Shown: one piece after another, positions 1 to 8,784 of the stretch | Numbering within the stretch: position 1 is the stretch's first letter | Layout: the number at the start of each line of letters is the position of its first letter | NCBI RefSeq assembly: GCF_018156225.1 | Contig: NZ_JAGTAR010000004.1 | Span: 124,001-188,000, forward strand | Length of the DNA stretch: 64,000 nt | Direction: 5' to 3' | Source of the DNA: Carboxylicivirga sediminis | GTDB lineage: Bacteria > Bacteroidota > Bacteroidia > Bacteroidales > Marinilabiliaceae | Program-made: the position numbers and the translations under genes | The notes under the pieces: generated by a model | Databases searched by the model: none | What the model was told of the DNA's origin: nothing | What the model saw: the letters and a program-made list of their open reading frames with translations, nothing else

Positions 1-1566
1 GAGATGGCGGGCAAAGCCTTAACGGCTAATTTTGATTTCGATACCGAAGAAGGAGAAGAGATTAAAATCAAATTTGCTTTGTCAGCAGTGAGTACCGATG
101 GAGCGCTGAAAAACCTGCAGGCCGAAGTGCCTCATTTCGACTTTGATCGTACACGCAGTGAAGTAAAGCAGATGTGGAATAAGGAGTTGAGTCGTATTAA
201 AGTAGAGGCCGACGCAGAAAAGAAGACAGCTTTCTATACGTCGATGTATCATTCATTCATTCATCCAAGCGAATATATGGATGTAGATGGTCAATACCGC
301 GGTTTGGATCATAATATTCACCAGGCCGATGGCTTTACCAACTATACAATCTTCTCGTTGTGGGATACTTACCGTGCTCAGCATCCGTTGTTAACATTGA
401 TTCAGCCTAAGCGTTCATCGGATATGGTGAATTCTATGTTGGCGCATTATGAACAAAGTGTTCATAACATTTTACCAATCTGGAGCCATTACGGAAACGA
501 AAACTGGTGTATGATTGGATACCATGCCGTACCGGTTATTGCCGATGCATATGTAAATGGTATCAAAGGGTTCGATGCGGAGAAGGCCCTCGAAGCATGT
601 TTGTCAAGCGCCAATTTTGACAGTTACGAAGGCATTGGTGAGTATAAAAAGTATGGATATGTTCCACATGAAACCAGTCATTACGGGGCTTCCATCACTT
701 TGGAGTATGCTTACGATGATTATACGATTGCTCAGTTAGCTAAGGCGATGGGTAAAGAGTCTGTTACAAAAGAGTATATGGAGCGTTCGGAGTACTGGCG
801 AAACCTGTTTGATGCTCACACAGGCTACGTACGCCCTAAAACCAAAGCAGGCGATCATCTTCCTAATTTTGATCCATTGGATACGCATGGTGCTGGTTTT
901 ATCGAAGGTAACTCATGGAATTACTCTTTGTATGTGCCTCAAAATGTAGGTGGTTTAATCAATGAGATGGGCGGTAAAGAACGCTTTGCTCAGCACCTCG
1001 ATTCGTTATTCACCATGCATATTCCTGATGAGTACTTTGAGCACACCGAAGATATTACCCGTGAGGGGATTATGGGTGGTTACGTTCATGGTAACGAGCC
1101 AAGTCATCACGTAGCTTACATGTACAACTGGGCCGGTAAACCATGGAAAACAGCTGAGCGTATCCATGAGATTATGCGCACCAAATACCTGAACAAGCCG
1201 GATGGGTTGTGTGGTAATGATGATTGCGGGCAGATGTCGGCCTGGTACATATTCTCATCGATGGGCTTTTATCCGGTTTGTCCGGGTTCGGGTGAGTATG
1301 TGATTGGTTCTCCATCGGTGGATGAGGCAGTGCTGCAATTGGAAAATGGCAAGCAGTTCACGATCCGTGCTAAGAATGTGTCTTCAAAAAATATCTATAT
1401 CAAGTCGGTGACATTGAATGGTCAACCTTTGAACAGAACATTCATCAAGCACAGCGATATTGTTGAAGGCGGAGAGCTTATCTTCCATATGAGCAGTCGA
1501 CCAAATAAAAAATGGGGACTTGAAGGTGATGCTTATCCCTATTCGTTCACACCTGTAAAAGAGTAA
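1..1566 (+). CDS. GH92 alpha-mannosidase, C-terminal part (5' cut by window edge)
   Basis: Exo-acting, Ca-dependent alpha-mannosidase of glycoside hydrolase family 92, trimming mannose from N-glycans or mannans in the periplasm or at the surface. The frame is open from base 1, so the ATG at 4 is internal. Aligned by eye to the complete GH92 at 5197, about 230 N-terminal residues are missing. Visible family motifs are FTNYTIFSLWDTYR, HGNEPSHHVAYMYNW and GLCGNDDCGQMSAW, whose acidic residues bind calcium or take part in catalysis in this family. The C-terminus is the usual beta-sandwich, with no extra domain. Two protease-like lipoprotein genes and a second GH92 follow on the same strand, which suggests a glycoprotein-degrading cluster. 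Confidence 0.93.
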   Translation, partial: EMAGKALTANFDFDTEEGEEIKIKFALSAVSTDGALKNLQAEVPHFDFDRTRSEVKQMWNKELSRIKVEADAEKKTAFYTSMYHSFIHPSEYMDVDGQYRGLDHNIHQADGFTNYTIFSLWDTYRAQHPLLTLIQPKRSSDMVNSMLAHYEQSVHNILPIWSHYGNENWCMIGYHAVPVIADAYVNGIKGFDAEKALEACLSSANFDSYEGIGEYKKYGYVPHETSHYGASITLEYAYDDYTIAQLAKAMGKESVTKEYMERSEYWRNLFDAHTGYVRPKTKAGDHLPNFDPLDTHGAGFIEGNSWNYSLYVPQNVGGLINEMGGKERFAQHLDSLFTMHIPDEYFEHTEDITREGIMGGYVHGNEPSHHVAYMYNWAGKPWKTAERIHEIMRTKYLNKPDGLCGNDDCGQMSAWYIFSSMGFYPVCPGSGEYVIGSPSVDEAVLQLENGKQFTIRAKNVSSKNIYIKSVTLNGQPLNRTFIKHSDIVEGGELIFHMSSRPNKKWGLEGDAYPYSFTPVKE

Positions 1567-1598
1567 TATTTCTTTTTAGGATAAAAAGTTAGATTATT

Positions 1599-3047
1599 AT
1601 GAAAATGAATAAGATAGCAGGCCTAAGCTTGGCCTGCTCTACCCTTCTCATGTCTTGTTTGAACCAAAATGATGTGCCGGTAGTTGTGACAGACTATAAA
1701 TGTCAGGTTCAGGCAACGGATAGTAATTCTCCTGTTGGAGAGGAAGTTGTAAATGTGGTTGATGGCGATATTTACTCAAAGTTTCTAACATTTACTTCAT
1801 CAGCATCGCTGGAGCTAACACCGGTAAAACGCAGCCGATTAAACAGCTACACATTGGTCTCGGGGAATGATGAGCCACTGCGCGATCCAGCCAGCTGGAC
1901 CTTGGAAGGCAGTCGTGATGGACAAACCTGGGAACTTTTGGATACACAGTCGGATGTTACCTTCCTGGAACGAAATCAGAGTCAGGAATTTCAAGTGGTA
2001 ACCGAAGAAACGTTTGCGCATTATCGCTTTCATCTCGCTACCAACGGGCACGATATTCTGCAATTATCAGAGATTAAGCTGAATGGTGTTTGGGACCGCA
2101 ATGATAAGCAGCCTATTGCCCAGTTCAAGGCTGACCAGACTGCTTTTTTCGATAAAGGAACAGTGCAGTTTCAAAACCTGTCGGTGCAAGGCGATTCGTA
2201 TCAGTGGTACTTCGAAGGTGGTGAGCCGGCAACAAGTACCGAGGCGAATCCAACTATTAACTATGAAGCTCACGGGAAGTATCCTGTTAAGCTGGTAACG
2301 GTTAATAATCAATTAGCTGATACCGCGTTTTACGACGCATTTGTTAATGTGAAGCGTTTGGATGGCTGGGATCATTTTGAATATCCACATATCAACTTTG
2401 TGAACACCACGCTGGGCGGTAACGGCGATTTGTACCAGGAATTGGTTCCGGAACCCATTGAGCTGATCAACAAGGTAAGCCTTGATGTTTGTCAGAAGCT
2501 GTATCGCAGTGTTGATGAGGTTAATGTGCTTAAAATTTTAGACTATTCAATTGAAGATATAGAGACTATTTCTGCAAAAGGCGGTAATCCACCTCATATT
2601 AATATCTTTTTCAGTTCGAGCTATTTAAAAAATAAGAAGGGCGAACTGAGTGATGAAGAGCTGATTGCAGAGATTGTTGGAGTGTTGTACCACGAGCTTA
2701 CTCATGGATATCAGTATGCGCCTAAGGGTGCAGGCGGTTATCAAAGGGGAGCCGATTACTTTGGGCTTATCGAAGGTGTAGCCGACTACGTGCGTCTGAA
2801 TGCTGGTTATTCAAGTTATGATTACCGCAAGGTTGGCGGTCATTGGAATGATGGCTATAAAACATCAGCCTTCTTTATTGATTGGTTGCACACCAAAGAC
2901 CCTGATTTTGTGTATAAACTCAATCAAAGTGCACAAACAATTATTCCCTGGTCCTGGGAAGCAGCTTGTCAAAGCATTCTGTCTGCCTCTGTTGAGGATT
3001 TATGGAACGAGTATCAGGACTATCTAAAAACCGAAGAATCAATTTAA
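1599..3047 (+). CDS. Lipoprotein with F5/8C, PKD and basic secretory protein (metalloprotease-like) domains
   Basis: Predicted surface or periplasmic metallopeptidase of 482 residues. A lipobox ends at Cys20 (LLMSC), so it should be a lipoprotein. Domain order by eye: F5/8 type C (discoidin-like) about 35-165, PKD about 170-250 (WYFEGGEPATS motif), then a basic-secretory-protein domain about 255-480. HELTH lies at 365-369 and a third candidate zinc ligand Glu392 sits in GLIEGVADY. This HExxH...E pattern is gluzincin-like. The gene starts 32 bases after the GH92 gene and 15 bases before a paralogue, so it is probably cotranscribed. A second ATG two codons in is an equally possible start. Substrate unknown; host or algal glycoprotein is an inference from the GH92 neighbours. 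Confidence 0.85.
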   Translation: MKMNKIAGLSLACSTLLMSCLNQNDVPVVVTDYKCQVQATDSNSPVGEEVVNVVDGDIYSKFLTFTSSASLELTPVKRSRLNSYTLVSGNDEPLRDPASWTLEGSRDGQTWELLDTQSDVTFLERNQSQEFQVVTEETFAHYRFHLATNGHDILQLSEIKLNGVWDRNDKQPIAQFKADQTAFFDKGTVQFQNLSVQGDSYQWYFEGGEPATSTEANPTINYEAHGKYPVKLVTVNNQLADTAFYDAFVNVKRLDGWDHFEYPHINFVNTTLGGNGDLYQELVPEPIELINKVSLDVCQKLYRSVDEVNVLKILDYSIEDIETISAKGGNPPHINIFFSSSYLKNKKGELSDEELIAEIVGVLYHELTHGYQYAPKGAGGYQRGADYFGLIEGVADYVRLNAGYSSYDYRKVGGHWNDGYKTSAFFIDWLHTKDPDFVYKLNQSAQTIIPWSWEAACQSILSASVEDLWNEYQDYLKTEESI

Positions 3048-3062
3048 TCAAATCACAAGAAA

Positions 3063-5096
3063 ATGAAAAAATCAATTATCTATACACTCATGATGGCCTT
3101 GGTTTTACTGCTGTCATGTCAGAACGAAGCAGAGTTTAATATCGACCATCTGCAAAGTCCTCTTAAAGCAAAGTTTGAAGCTAACAAAACGCGCGTTTTC
3201 ATCGATGAAGAGGTACAATTCACTAATAGTTCGATAGGAGCAAAAGCCTATGAATGGAGCTTTGAAGGTGGCACACCATCAACAAGTGCAGATGAGAGTC
3301 CGGTTGTAAGTTATGCTTCTGAAGGTACTTATAAAGTTGTTTTAACCGTTAAGGACGGAGCCAAGCAGAATGTGCTTACACAAGAAAGCTTTATAACTGT
3401 TTATGGCGATGAGTGCTGGCAAGATATGGTGATGCCAACCATCAATTTCAAAAATACTTCGGCAGATAAAACTTTATACGAACAAATCGTACCAGATCCT
3501 CAGAAGCTAATTCATACAGCTTGTTTTGATGTGGCTCGCTGGTTATTTATTTGTCCCGATGAAATGGACGTATTGCAGACCATTAATTACTCGGTTGAAG
3601 ATAAAGATGGCATTTCAGCAAAAGGAGGCCAGGCACCTCACATCAGTATTTTCTTCAGTGCTACCTACTTGCAAAGTTGTAAGGATAAGGGGATGACTGA
3701 TGCGCAACTCCTTGATGAAGTGAAAGGAGTATTGTACCACGAAGTAACACATGGTTACCAGTTTTCACCTCAGGGAGCCGGAGAATACAAGCCAGGTGAT
3801 GATTTCTATGGCTTTATCGAAGGTATGGCCGATTATGTCCGATATGTGAGTGGTTACCTGACAACAAGCGATCGTGGGCAAGGTGGTCATTGGAACGATG
3901 GTTATAAAACATCAGGCTTTTTTATCGATTGGCTGCATTCAAAAGATGCTAACTTCCTGAATAAGTTGAATCATTCTGCTAAATCAATCAATCCATGGTC
4001 ATGGGAAGCTGCTACTCAGAGTATTACTGGTAAATCTGTTCAGGTGCTTTGGGAAGAATACCAGGATGATATGAAAACAGGTAAAATTGCCGAAATAGAC
4101 GAACTGTTGAAGCGTTTACGTGCCGGCGAAGATGTTGATTTTGGTGTTGAGGATCCTGCTCCGGCAACATTGATTGATATCACCGATCAGAATCCAACTG
4201 TTAGCTATCAGGCCGAAGAGTTTGATTTCTTCGAATGGGGAACGCCTGAAATGGCATTCGATAATGATCCGGGTTCTTCTTTCTTCAATATGAATAATAC
4301 TACCTGGTATACATTCGAAACGGCGAAGAGTTATAATGTAACAAAGGTAGCTATTACAGCAACTGCCAACTTATTGGGTATTGATTATGTATTTACACCA
4401 GACGAATTTGTCGTGTCAGGTTCAAATGACGGTACAGAGTGGACTGAAATTACGAAAGTTGAAAACACCGGAATTGTGAGTTTCGAAGAGCGTAAAGAGT
4501 TTACTTTCGAGAATGCAACATTCTATAAGTTCCATAAAATAACATTGGCTGCCGATATTGAAGAAGGCGATAACAAGCGTATTATGATTGCTGAGTTGGA
4601 ACTATTTGGTGCTGAAGTAGAAGGAGGCGAAACACCTCAGGCTAATCTAACTGATATCACCAAAGATAATCCAACAGTTACTGTAAAGCCGGCTGGCGAT
4701 CAGGCTTATCCGGAGTGGGGCTTGCCTGAGCATGCTTACGATGGCAAACAGGATACTCAATTTTTTAATTGGGTGAATGATACCTGGTTGGCATTTGAAA
4801 CTGCTAAAAAATACAATGTTACAAAAGTGGCATTGAGTGCTTCCAATAATATTTTTGGCATTGAGTATGTATTTTCGGCTGATGAATTTACGCTGTTAGG
4901 GTCTGATGATGGCACTAACTGGACAGAGATAACAAAAGTTGCCGACACAGGAATCACTGCTTTTCAACAAAAGGAAGAATTTATATTTGAGAATACAGCC
5001 TACTACAGATATCATAAAATTGAGCTTACTGCTGATGTAGAAGAAAATGGACGTATTGTGATTGGTGAGCTGGAAATCTGGGGTGTTGCAGAATAA
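3063..5096 (+). CDS. Lipoprotein with PKD, basic secretory protein domain and two tandem F5/8C domains
   Basis: Paralogue of the preceding gene with its domains rearranged. Lipobox ends at Cys19 (LLLSC). PKD about 34-115, metalloprotease-like basic-secretory-protein domain about 120-345 with HEVTH at 226-230 and Glu253 in GFIEGMADY, then two closely similar discoidin-like repeats (about 370-515 and 525-677). The repeats share blocks such as NVTKVA, YVFxxDEF and WTEITKV, so the second looks like a recent internal duplication. Discoidin-like modules usually bind carbohydrate, so two copies suggest stronger attachment to glycan. The gene follows the paralogue by 15 bases, and a GH92 gene lies 100 bases downstream behind its own promoter-like element. 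Confidence 0.87.
   Translation: MKKSIIYTLMMALVLLLSCQNEAEFNIDHLQSPLKAKFEANKTRVFIDEEVQFTNSSIGAKAYEWSFEGGTPSTSADESPVVSYASEGTYKVVLTVKDGAKQNVLTQESFITVYGDECWQDMVMPTINFKNTSADKTLYEQIVPDPQKLIHTACFDVARWLFICPDEMDVLQTINYSVEDKDGISAKGGQAPHISIFFSATYLQSCKDKGMTDAQLLDEVKGVLYHEVTHGYQFSPQGAGEYKPGDDFYGFIEGMADYVRYVSGYLTTSDRGQGGHWNDGYKTSGFFIDWLHSKDANFLNKLNHSAKSINPWSWEAATQSITGKSVQVLWEEYQDDMKTGKIAEIDELLKRLRAGEDVDFGVEDPAPATLIDITDQNPTVSYQAEEFDFFEWGTPEMAFDNDPGSSFFNMNNTTWYTFETAKSYNVTKVAITATANLLGIDYVFTPDEFVVSGSNDGTEWTEITKVENTGIVSFEERKEFTFENATFYKFHKITLAADIEEGDNKRIMIAELELFGAEVEGGETPQANLTDITKDNPTVTVKPAGDQAYPEWGLPEHAYDGKQDTQFFNWVNDTWLAFETAKKYNVTKVALSASNNIFGIEYVFSADEFTLLGSDDGTNWTEITKVADTGITAFQQKEEFIFENTAYYRYHKIELTADVEENGRIVIGELEIWGVAE
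4165..5090 (+). repeat. Tandem in-frame F5/8C domain duplication
   Basis: Two consecutive units of about 450 bases each (roughly 4165-4610 and 4639-5090) encode near-identical discoidin-like domains inside the same gene. Shared peptide blocks include EWGxPExAxD, NVTKVA, YVFxxDEF and WTEITKVxxTGI. The second unit is slightly shorter around the last strand. Confidence 0.8.
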
Positions 5097-5153
5097 TACT
5101 TAGTAAACTTCCAGGTAATTAATAGGTGGATTATTGTTTCCCGGCTTATGTTT

Positions 5154-5161
5154 TAACTTTG
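5154..5161 (+). promoter_or_regulatory. Bacteroidota -7 element (TAACTTTG) of GH92 gene
   Basis: Matches TAnnTTTG and lies 35 bases before the GH92 start. No exact TTTG sits at the normal -33 spacing, so only the -7 half is supported. Confidence 0.4.
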
Positions 5162-5196
5162 GTTAAGGCTAGGCCGGGATTTTAAAATTTAGATAG

Positions 5197-8118
5197 ATGA
5201 AACAAATTTGGTTTTTGATGATATTCGGTATTGTATTAAGTGCCTGCAATAAGCAGAACAACTATACCGAATATGTTGATCCGTTTATCGGAACGGGTGC
5301 GCACGGTCACACTTATCCTGGTGCACAGGTGCCATTTGGCATGGTGCAACTAAGTCCTGATACACGTAACGATGAGTCGTGGGATGGCTGTGGTGGCTAT
5401 CACTATTCCGATTCATCAATCATTGGTTTTAGCCATACGCATTTATCGGGAACAGGAGTCAGCGATTATGGTGATGTTTTGCTCATGCCCATTATGGGTG
5501 AGTTAAAGCTTGAAACCGGTACAAGCGAGCAGCCTCAAAACGGTTATCGCTCTTTGTTCTCGCACGATAGTGAAACAGCTTCACCTGGCTATTACTCGGT
5601 TTATCTGGATGATTATCAGGTAAAAGCTGAATTGACAGCCGGTAAGCGAGTTGGTTATCACCGTTATACTTTTGATAATGCAGGTGAATTGCAAATGATG
5701 CTCGACCTGATTCACCGCGATCCGGTGATTGCAGCTGAAATTGAAGTAACCGGGCCTAATACTTTACAAGGGCAGCGTCGTTCAAAATACTGGGCTGGCG
5801 ATCAACATTTGTATTTTGCCATTGAGTTCTCAAAGCCTTTTAAGTCGGTTGATTTGTATGAGAAAAAGAAGCTGCATTCGGCTGATAAAGCTATAAAAGG
5901 TTCGCATTTGCAATCGGTTATAAACTTTGATGTTGAAGCAGGTGAGCAGTTGGAGGTGAAAGTAGCTTTATCCATGGTGAGTGCCGATGGGGCGGTTTCC
6001 AACTTAACGCAGGAAAGCACCAATATCAATTTTGTTAAGGCTTATGAGTTAGCGTTAATTGAGTGGCAGGAAAAACTAGGCAAGATTGCTGTTGAAGGTG
6101 GCTCATTAAAAGAGAAACGTAATTTCTACACCGCTTTGTACCATTCATTATTAACCCCAAATCTTTCTCAGGATGTAGATGGTCGTTACCGAGGCATGGA
6201 TGGAAAGGTTCATCAGGCCAAAGGCTTCACTAATTACACGGTCTTCTCCTTGTGGGATACTTTCCGAACGCTGCATCCATTGCTAACGATTGTAGAGCCT
6301 GAGTTAAGTGCTGATTTTGTGAAGTGTCTGGTGCAGAAGAGTAAAGAATATGGTGAGTTGCCGATGTGGGAGCTGGCCTCTAATGACACGCGTTGCATGA
6401 TTGGTTATCATGCGGTTTCGTTAATTGCTGATGCGCATGCCAAGGGCATTAACAATTTTGAGTTGGAAGAAGCTTATGCCGAGATGAAACGCACTGCCAT
6501 GTTGGATAAGCGTGGATTAAAGGATTACCGCACCTTAGGTTATGTGCCTTCTAATAAGAGTAGTCAAGGTGTATCAAAGACGCTCGAATATGCCTATAAC
6601 GATTGGTGTGTGGCCCAAGTAGCCAAGGCTTTGAATAAATCTGATGACTACCATTATTTCATGAATCGCTCTACAAACTACCGGAATATTTATGATGCAT
6701 CAACTCAATTTATGCGTGGCCGGATGGCTGATCATAGCTGGGTGAGCGATTTTGATCCAATGGCCGTGGGCTATAACTATACCGAAGGCAACGCCTATCA
6801 GTACAGCTTGTTTGTGCCGCAAGATGTGATTGGTGTTACCCAACTATTGGGTGGACAAAACGCATTGGAAGAATGGCTCGATCGTTTGTTTGAAACCGAG
6901 ATGGCTTATGAGCTTGAAGAAGGAACGGATGTAACAGGTCTCATTGGGCAGTATGCACACGGTAATGAGCCGAGCCATCACATGGCTTATTTATACAATC
7001 ATGCAGCAGCGCCGTGGAAAACGCAGCACATTGTACGTGAAATCATGGCCACCCAATATGCCGATACGCCTGGTGGTTTGTGCGGGAACGAAGATTGCGG
7101 TCAGATGTCTGCCTGGTACGTGATGAGCGCTATCGGGTTGTACCCCGATAATCCTGGCTCGCCTTATTATTCGGTTGGTTCACCAATATTTGATAAGGTG
7201 ACACTAAATCTCGACAATGGCCAAAGTTTTGTTATTGAAGCAAAAGGTAGTAGTAGCAGTAATATTTATATCCAAAAACTTGGGCTTAACGATAGTAATT
7301 ATCACAAGAGCTTTATCACCCATCAGGACTTGCTAAAGGGCGGAAGCTTGAAGATGCAAATGGGTGTGGAGCCTAATAAAGAATGGTTTACGCAGCATTT
7401 GTCTAACGAAACGACCTACAAAGCCGCTCCACATTGCTACCTGAGCAACTCATCCGATTTGTTTATTGATGAGTTTGTGGTTGATATGCGCTGCGACGAT
7501 GAGGAGGCCGAAATACGTTTCACCTTGGATGGAACAACACCAGACAAAAACAGTACTTTGTTTACGAAACCTTTTACGATTAATCAATCAACCACGCTTA
7601 AGATGCGCTCTTATAAAGATGGTTGTGAAGACGGTATTGTGGTAACGCGTGAATTGAAGAAAGAAAAGGCTTTATCGGTTAGTGCCTCTCAACTGAAGAA
7701 AGGATTGAAGTACTCCTATTACGAAGGCATCTATCGTTCTATCTACGATTATGCACAGGACGAGCCAGCTAAGACTGGTGTTGTTGATGTGCCTACATTG
7801 GCTATTTGCGGCCGCAACGAATGGATTGGGGTAGCATATGATGGCTTAGTGTATATTCCGCAAAATGGCACTTACAATTTTTACGTTTCGGCCAATGATG
7901 GTTGTATGTTAAAGATTAATGGAGAAGAGCAGTTTGAGAGCGACGGTCGTAAGTCGTTCCCGTTTGCGCAGCAATGCAGCATTGAGTTAAGCAAAGGATA
8001 TCACCGCTTTGAAATTGGGTTTTACCAGTGCTCAGATGGTATTGAGTTAAAAACGGAATGGGAAGGACCAGGCTTTAAACGTCAGGCAATGCCGGCTAAC
8101 TGTTTCTTTCATCAATAG
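5197..8118 (+). CDS. GH92 alpha-mannosidase lipoprotein with chitobiase-C-like and PA14 domains
   Basis: Full-length GH92 enzyme of 973 residues, with lipobox ending at Cys17 (VLSAC). The N-terminal beta-sandwich begins with YVDPFIGTGAHGHTYPGA, a GH92 signature. The (alpha/alpha)6 catalytic part carries FTNYTVFSLWDTFRTLHP, HGNEPSHHMAYLYN and GGLCGNEDCGQMSAW. After the core come a chitobiase/hexosaminidase C-terminal-like module (about 755-815, FTLDGTTPDKNS) and a PA14-like module (about 835-970, YIPQNGTYNFYVSANDGC). PA14 modules usually contribute carbohydrate binding or specificity. The gene ends the plus-strand cluster, converging on a small lipoprotein gene 3 bases away. The extra modules set it apart from the GH92 at the window start, so the two enzymes may act on different linkages. 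Confidence 0.95.
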   Translation: MKQIWFLMIFGIVLSACNKQNNYTEYVDPFIGTGAHGHTYPGAQVPFGMVQLSPDTRNDESWDGCGGYHYSDSSIIGFSHTHLSGTGVSDYGDVLLMPIMGELKLETGTSEQPQNGYRSLFSHDSETASPGYYSVYLDDYQVKAELTAGKRVGYHRYTFDNAGELQMMLDLIHRDPVIAAEIEVTGPNTLQGQRRSKYWAGDQHLYFAIEFSKPFKSVDLYEKKKLHSADKAIKGSHLQSVINFDVEAGEQLEVKVALSMVSADGAVSNLTQESTNINFVKAYELALIEWQEKLGKIAVEGGSLKEKRNFYTALYHSLLTPNLSQDVDGRYRGMDGKVHQAKGFTNYTVFSLWDTFRTLHPLLTIVEPELSADFVKCLVQKSKEYGELPMWELASNDTRCMIGYHAVSLIADAHAKGINNFELEEAYAEMKRTAMLDKRGLKDYRTLGYVPSNKSSQGVSKTLEYAYNDWCVAQVAKALNKSDDYHYFMNRSTNYRNIYDASTQFMRGRMADHSWVSDFDPMAVGYNYTEGNAYQYSLFVPQDVIGVTQLLGGQNALEEWLDRLFETEMAYELEEGTDVTGLIGQYAHGNEPSHHMAYLYNHAAAPWKTQHIVREIMATQYADTPGGLCGNEDCGQMSAWYVMSAIGLYPDNPGSPYYSVGSPIFDKVTLNLDNGQSFVIEAKGSSSSNIYIQKLGLNDSNYHKSFITHQDLLKGGSLKMQMGVEPNKEWFTQHLSNETTYKAAPHCYLSNSSDLFIDEFVVDMRCDDEEAEIRFTLDGTTPDKNSTLFTKPFTINQSTTLKMRSYKDGCEDGIVVTRELKKEKALSVSASQLKKGLKYSYYEGIYRSIYDYAQDEPAKTGVVDVPTLAICGRNEWIGVAYDGLVYIPQNGTYNFYVSANDGCMLKINGEEQFESDGRKSFPFAQQCSIELSKGYHRFEIGFYQCSDGIELKTEWEGPGFKRQAMPANCFFHQ

Positions 8119-8121
8119 AAT

Positions 8122-8550
8122 TTAATCCCACACGAAGCGCCATTGTCCATCGCTTTGGCGCTTCCATACCGTGTGGAAGATGCCCTCTGATGTTTCGCCA
8201 TTAGCATGGTTAATTAACTGATAGTTACCATAGGTATAGGCCAAGTCGCCTGACGCAGCCACATCAATCTTATCAGGATGCCATTTTAACTCAATATCCC
8301 GATAGCTATTCGCGTTCTCTTCAAAATAGGTTTGGATGGCGACTTTTCCTTTTATCAATTGCTTGTTCCTCATTATTACGGCATCTTCAGCAGCGAAAAA
8401 CAGAAAGGCTGCCGCTACTCCACTTTCCTTAGCCATTTGAGCAAAGGCCAATTCGGTTTGTTTAACCTCTTCCTGATAGTTAGTCATGGTGTTTGTTTTT
8501 GGCGTACATGAGACAAATGCTATAAGTAATATGAGAGCAATACGAATCAT
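8122..8550 (-). CDS. SnoaL-like/DUF4440 (NTF2-fold) lipoprotein
   Basis: Small exported protein of 142 residues; lipobox ends at Cys15 (AFVSC). The mature part has the pattern of the DUF4440/SnoaL NTF2-like fold: an N-terminal helix pair followed by an antiparallel sheet with DLAYTYGNYQL and VWKRQSDGQWRFVWD at the end, the usual closing strands. Members of this fold include ketosteroid isomerase-like enzymes and many binding proteins; nothing here shows which activity applies. It converges tightly on the GH92 gene and lies 51 bases downstream of the RHH gene on the same strand. Confidence 0.75.
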   Translation of the reverse strand: MIRIALILLIAFVSCTPKTNTMTNYQEEVKQTELAFAQMAKESGVAAAFLFFAAEDAVIMRNKQLIKGKVAIQTYFEENANSYRDIELKWHPDKIDVAASGDLAYTYGNYQLINHANGETSEGIFHTVWKRQSDGQWRFVWD

Positions 8551-8601
8551 AGAAATGATATTTTAGAAAATGAGCAACTTCCTTAGAAATTGCTCATATG
8601 G

Positions 8602-8781
8602 TTATTCATCTTCAGAAGTATTGTCTTTCTTCTGTTTTAATCGTTTGGCATCTTTTAAGCATTTATGAATCATCCATTCAAGCTGACCATTGACACTTCT
8701 GAATTCGTCGTCAGCCCACTTTTCAATCTGCTTAAATGTTTCAGGGTCAATTCTTAGGACAAATGATTTCTTTTTACTCAT
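8602..8781 (-). CDS. Arc-like ribbon-helix-helix protein, 59 aa
   Basis: Translated from the sequence: 59 residues beginning MSKKKSFVLRIDPETFKQIE. The N-terminal strand (SFVLRID), first helix (PETFKQIEKWADDEF) and the RSVNGQLEWMIHKCL helix match the Arc/MetJ fold; RSVN before the second helix is typical of Arc-type proteins. The tail is charged (KQKKDNTSEDE). It starts 3 bases after the SPFH gene stop, so the two are almost certainly cotranscribed. It probably binds DNA as a dimer and may autoregulate the pair, or may modify SPFH function; this is inference. Too short to be called by length-filtered gene finding. Confidence 0.8.
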   Translation of the reverse strand: MSKKKSFVLRIDPETFKQIEKWADDEFRSVNGQLEWMIHKCLKDAKRLKQKKDNTSEDE

Positions 8782-8784
8782 AAA

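Noticed and set aside
1599-5096. One frameshifted gene split in two
   Set aside because: Each product has its own lipobox, complete protease domain and stop, so these are two paralogues.
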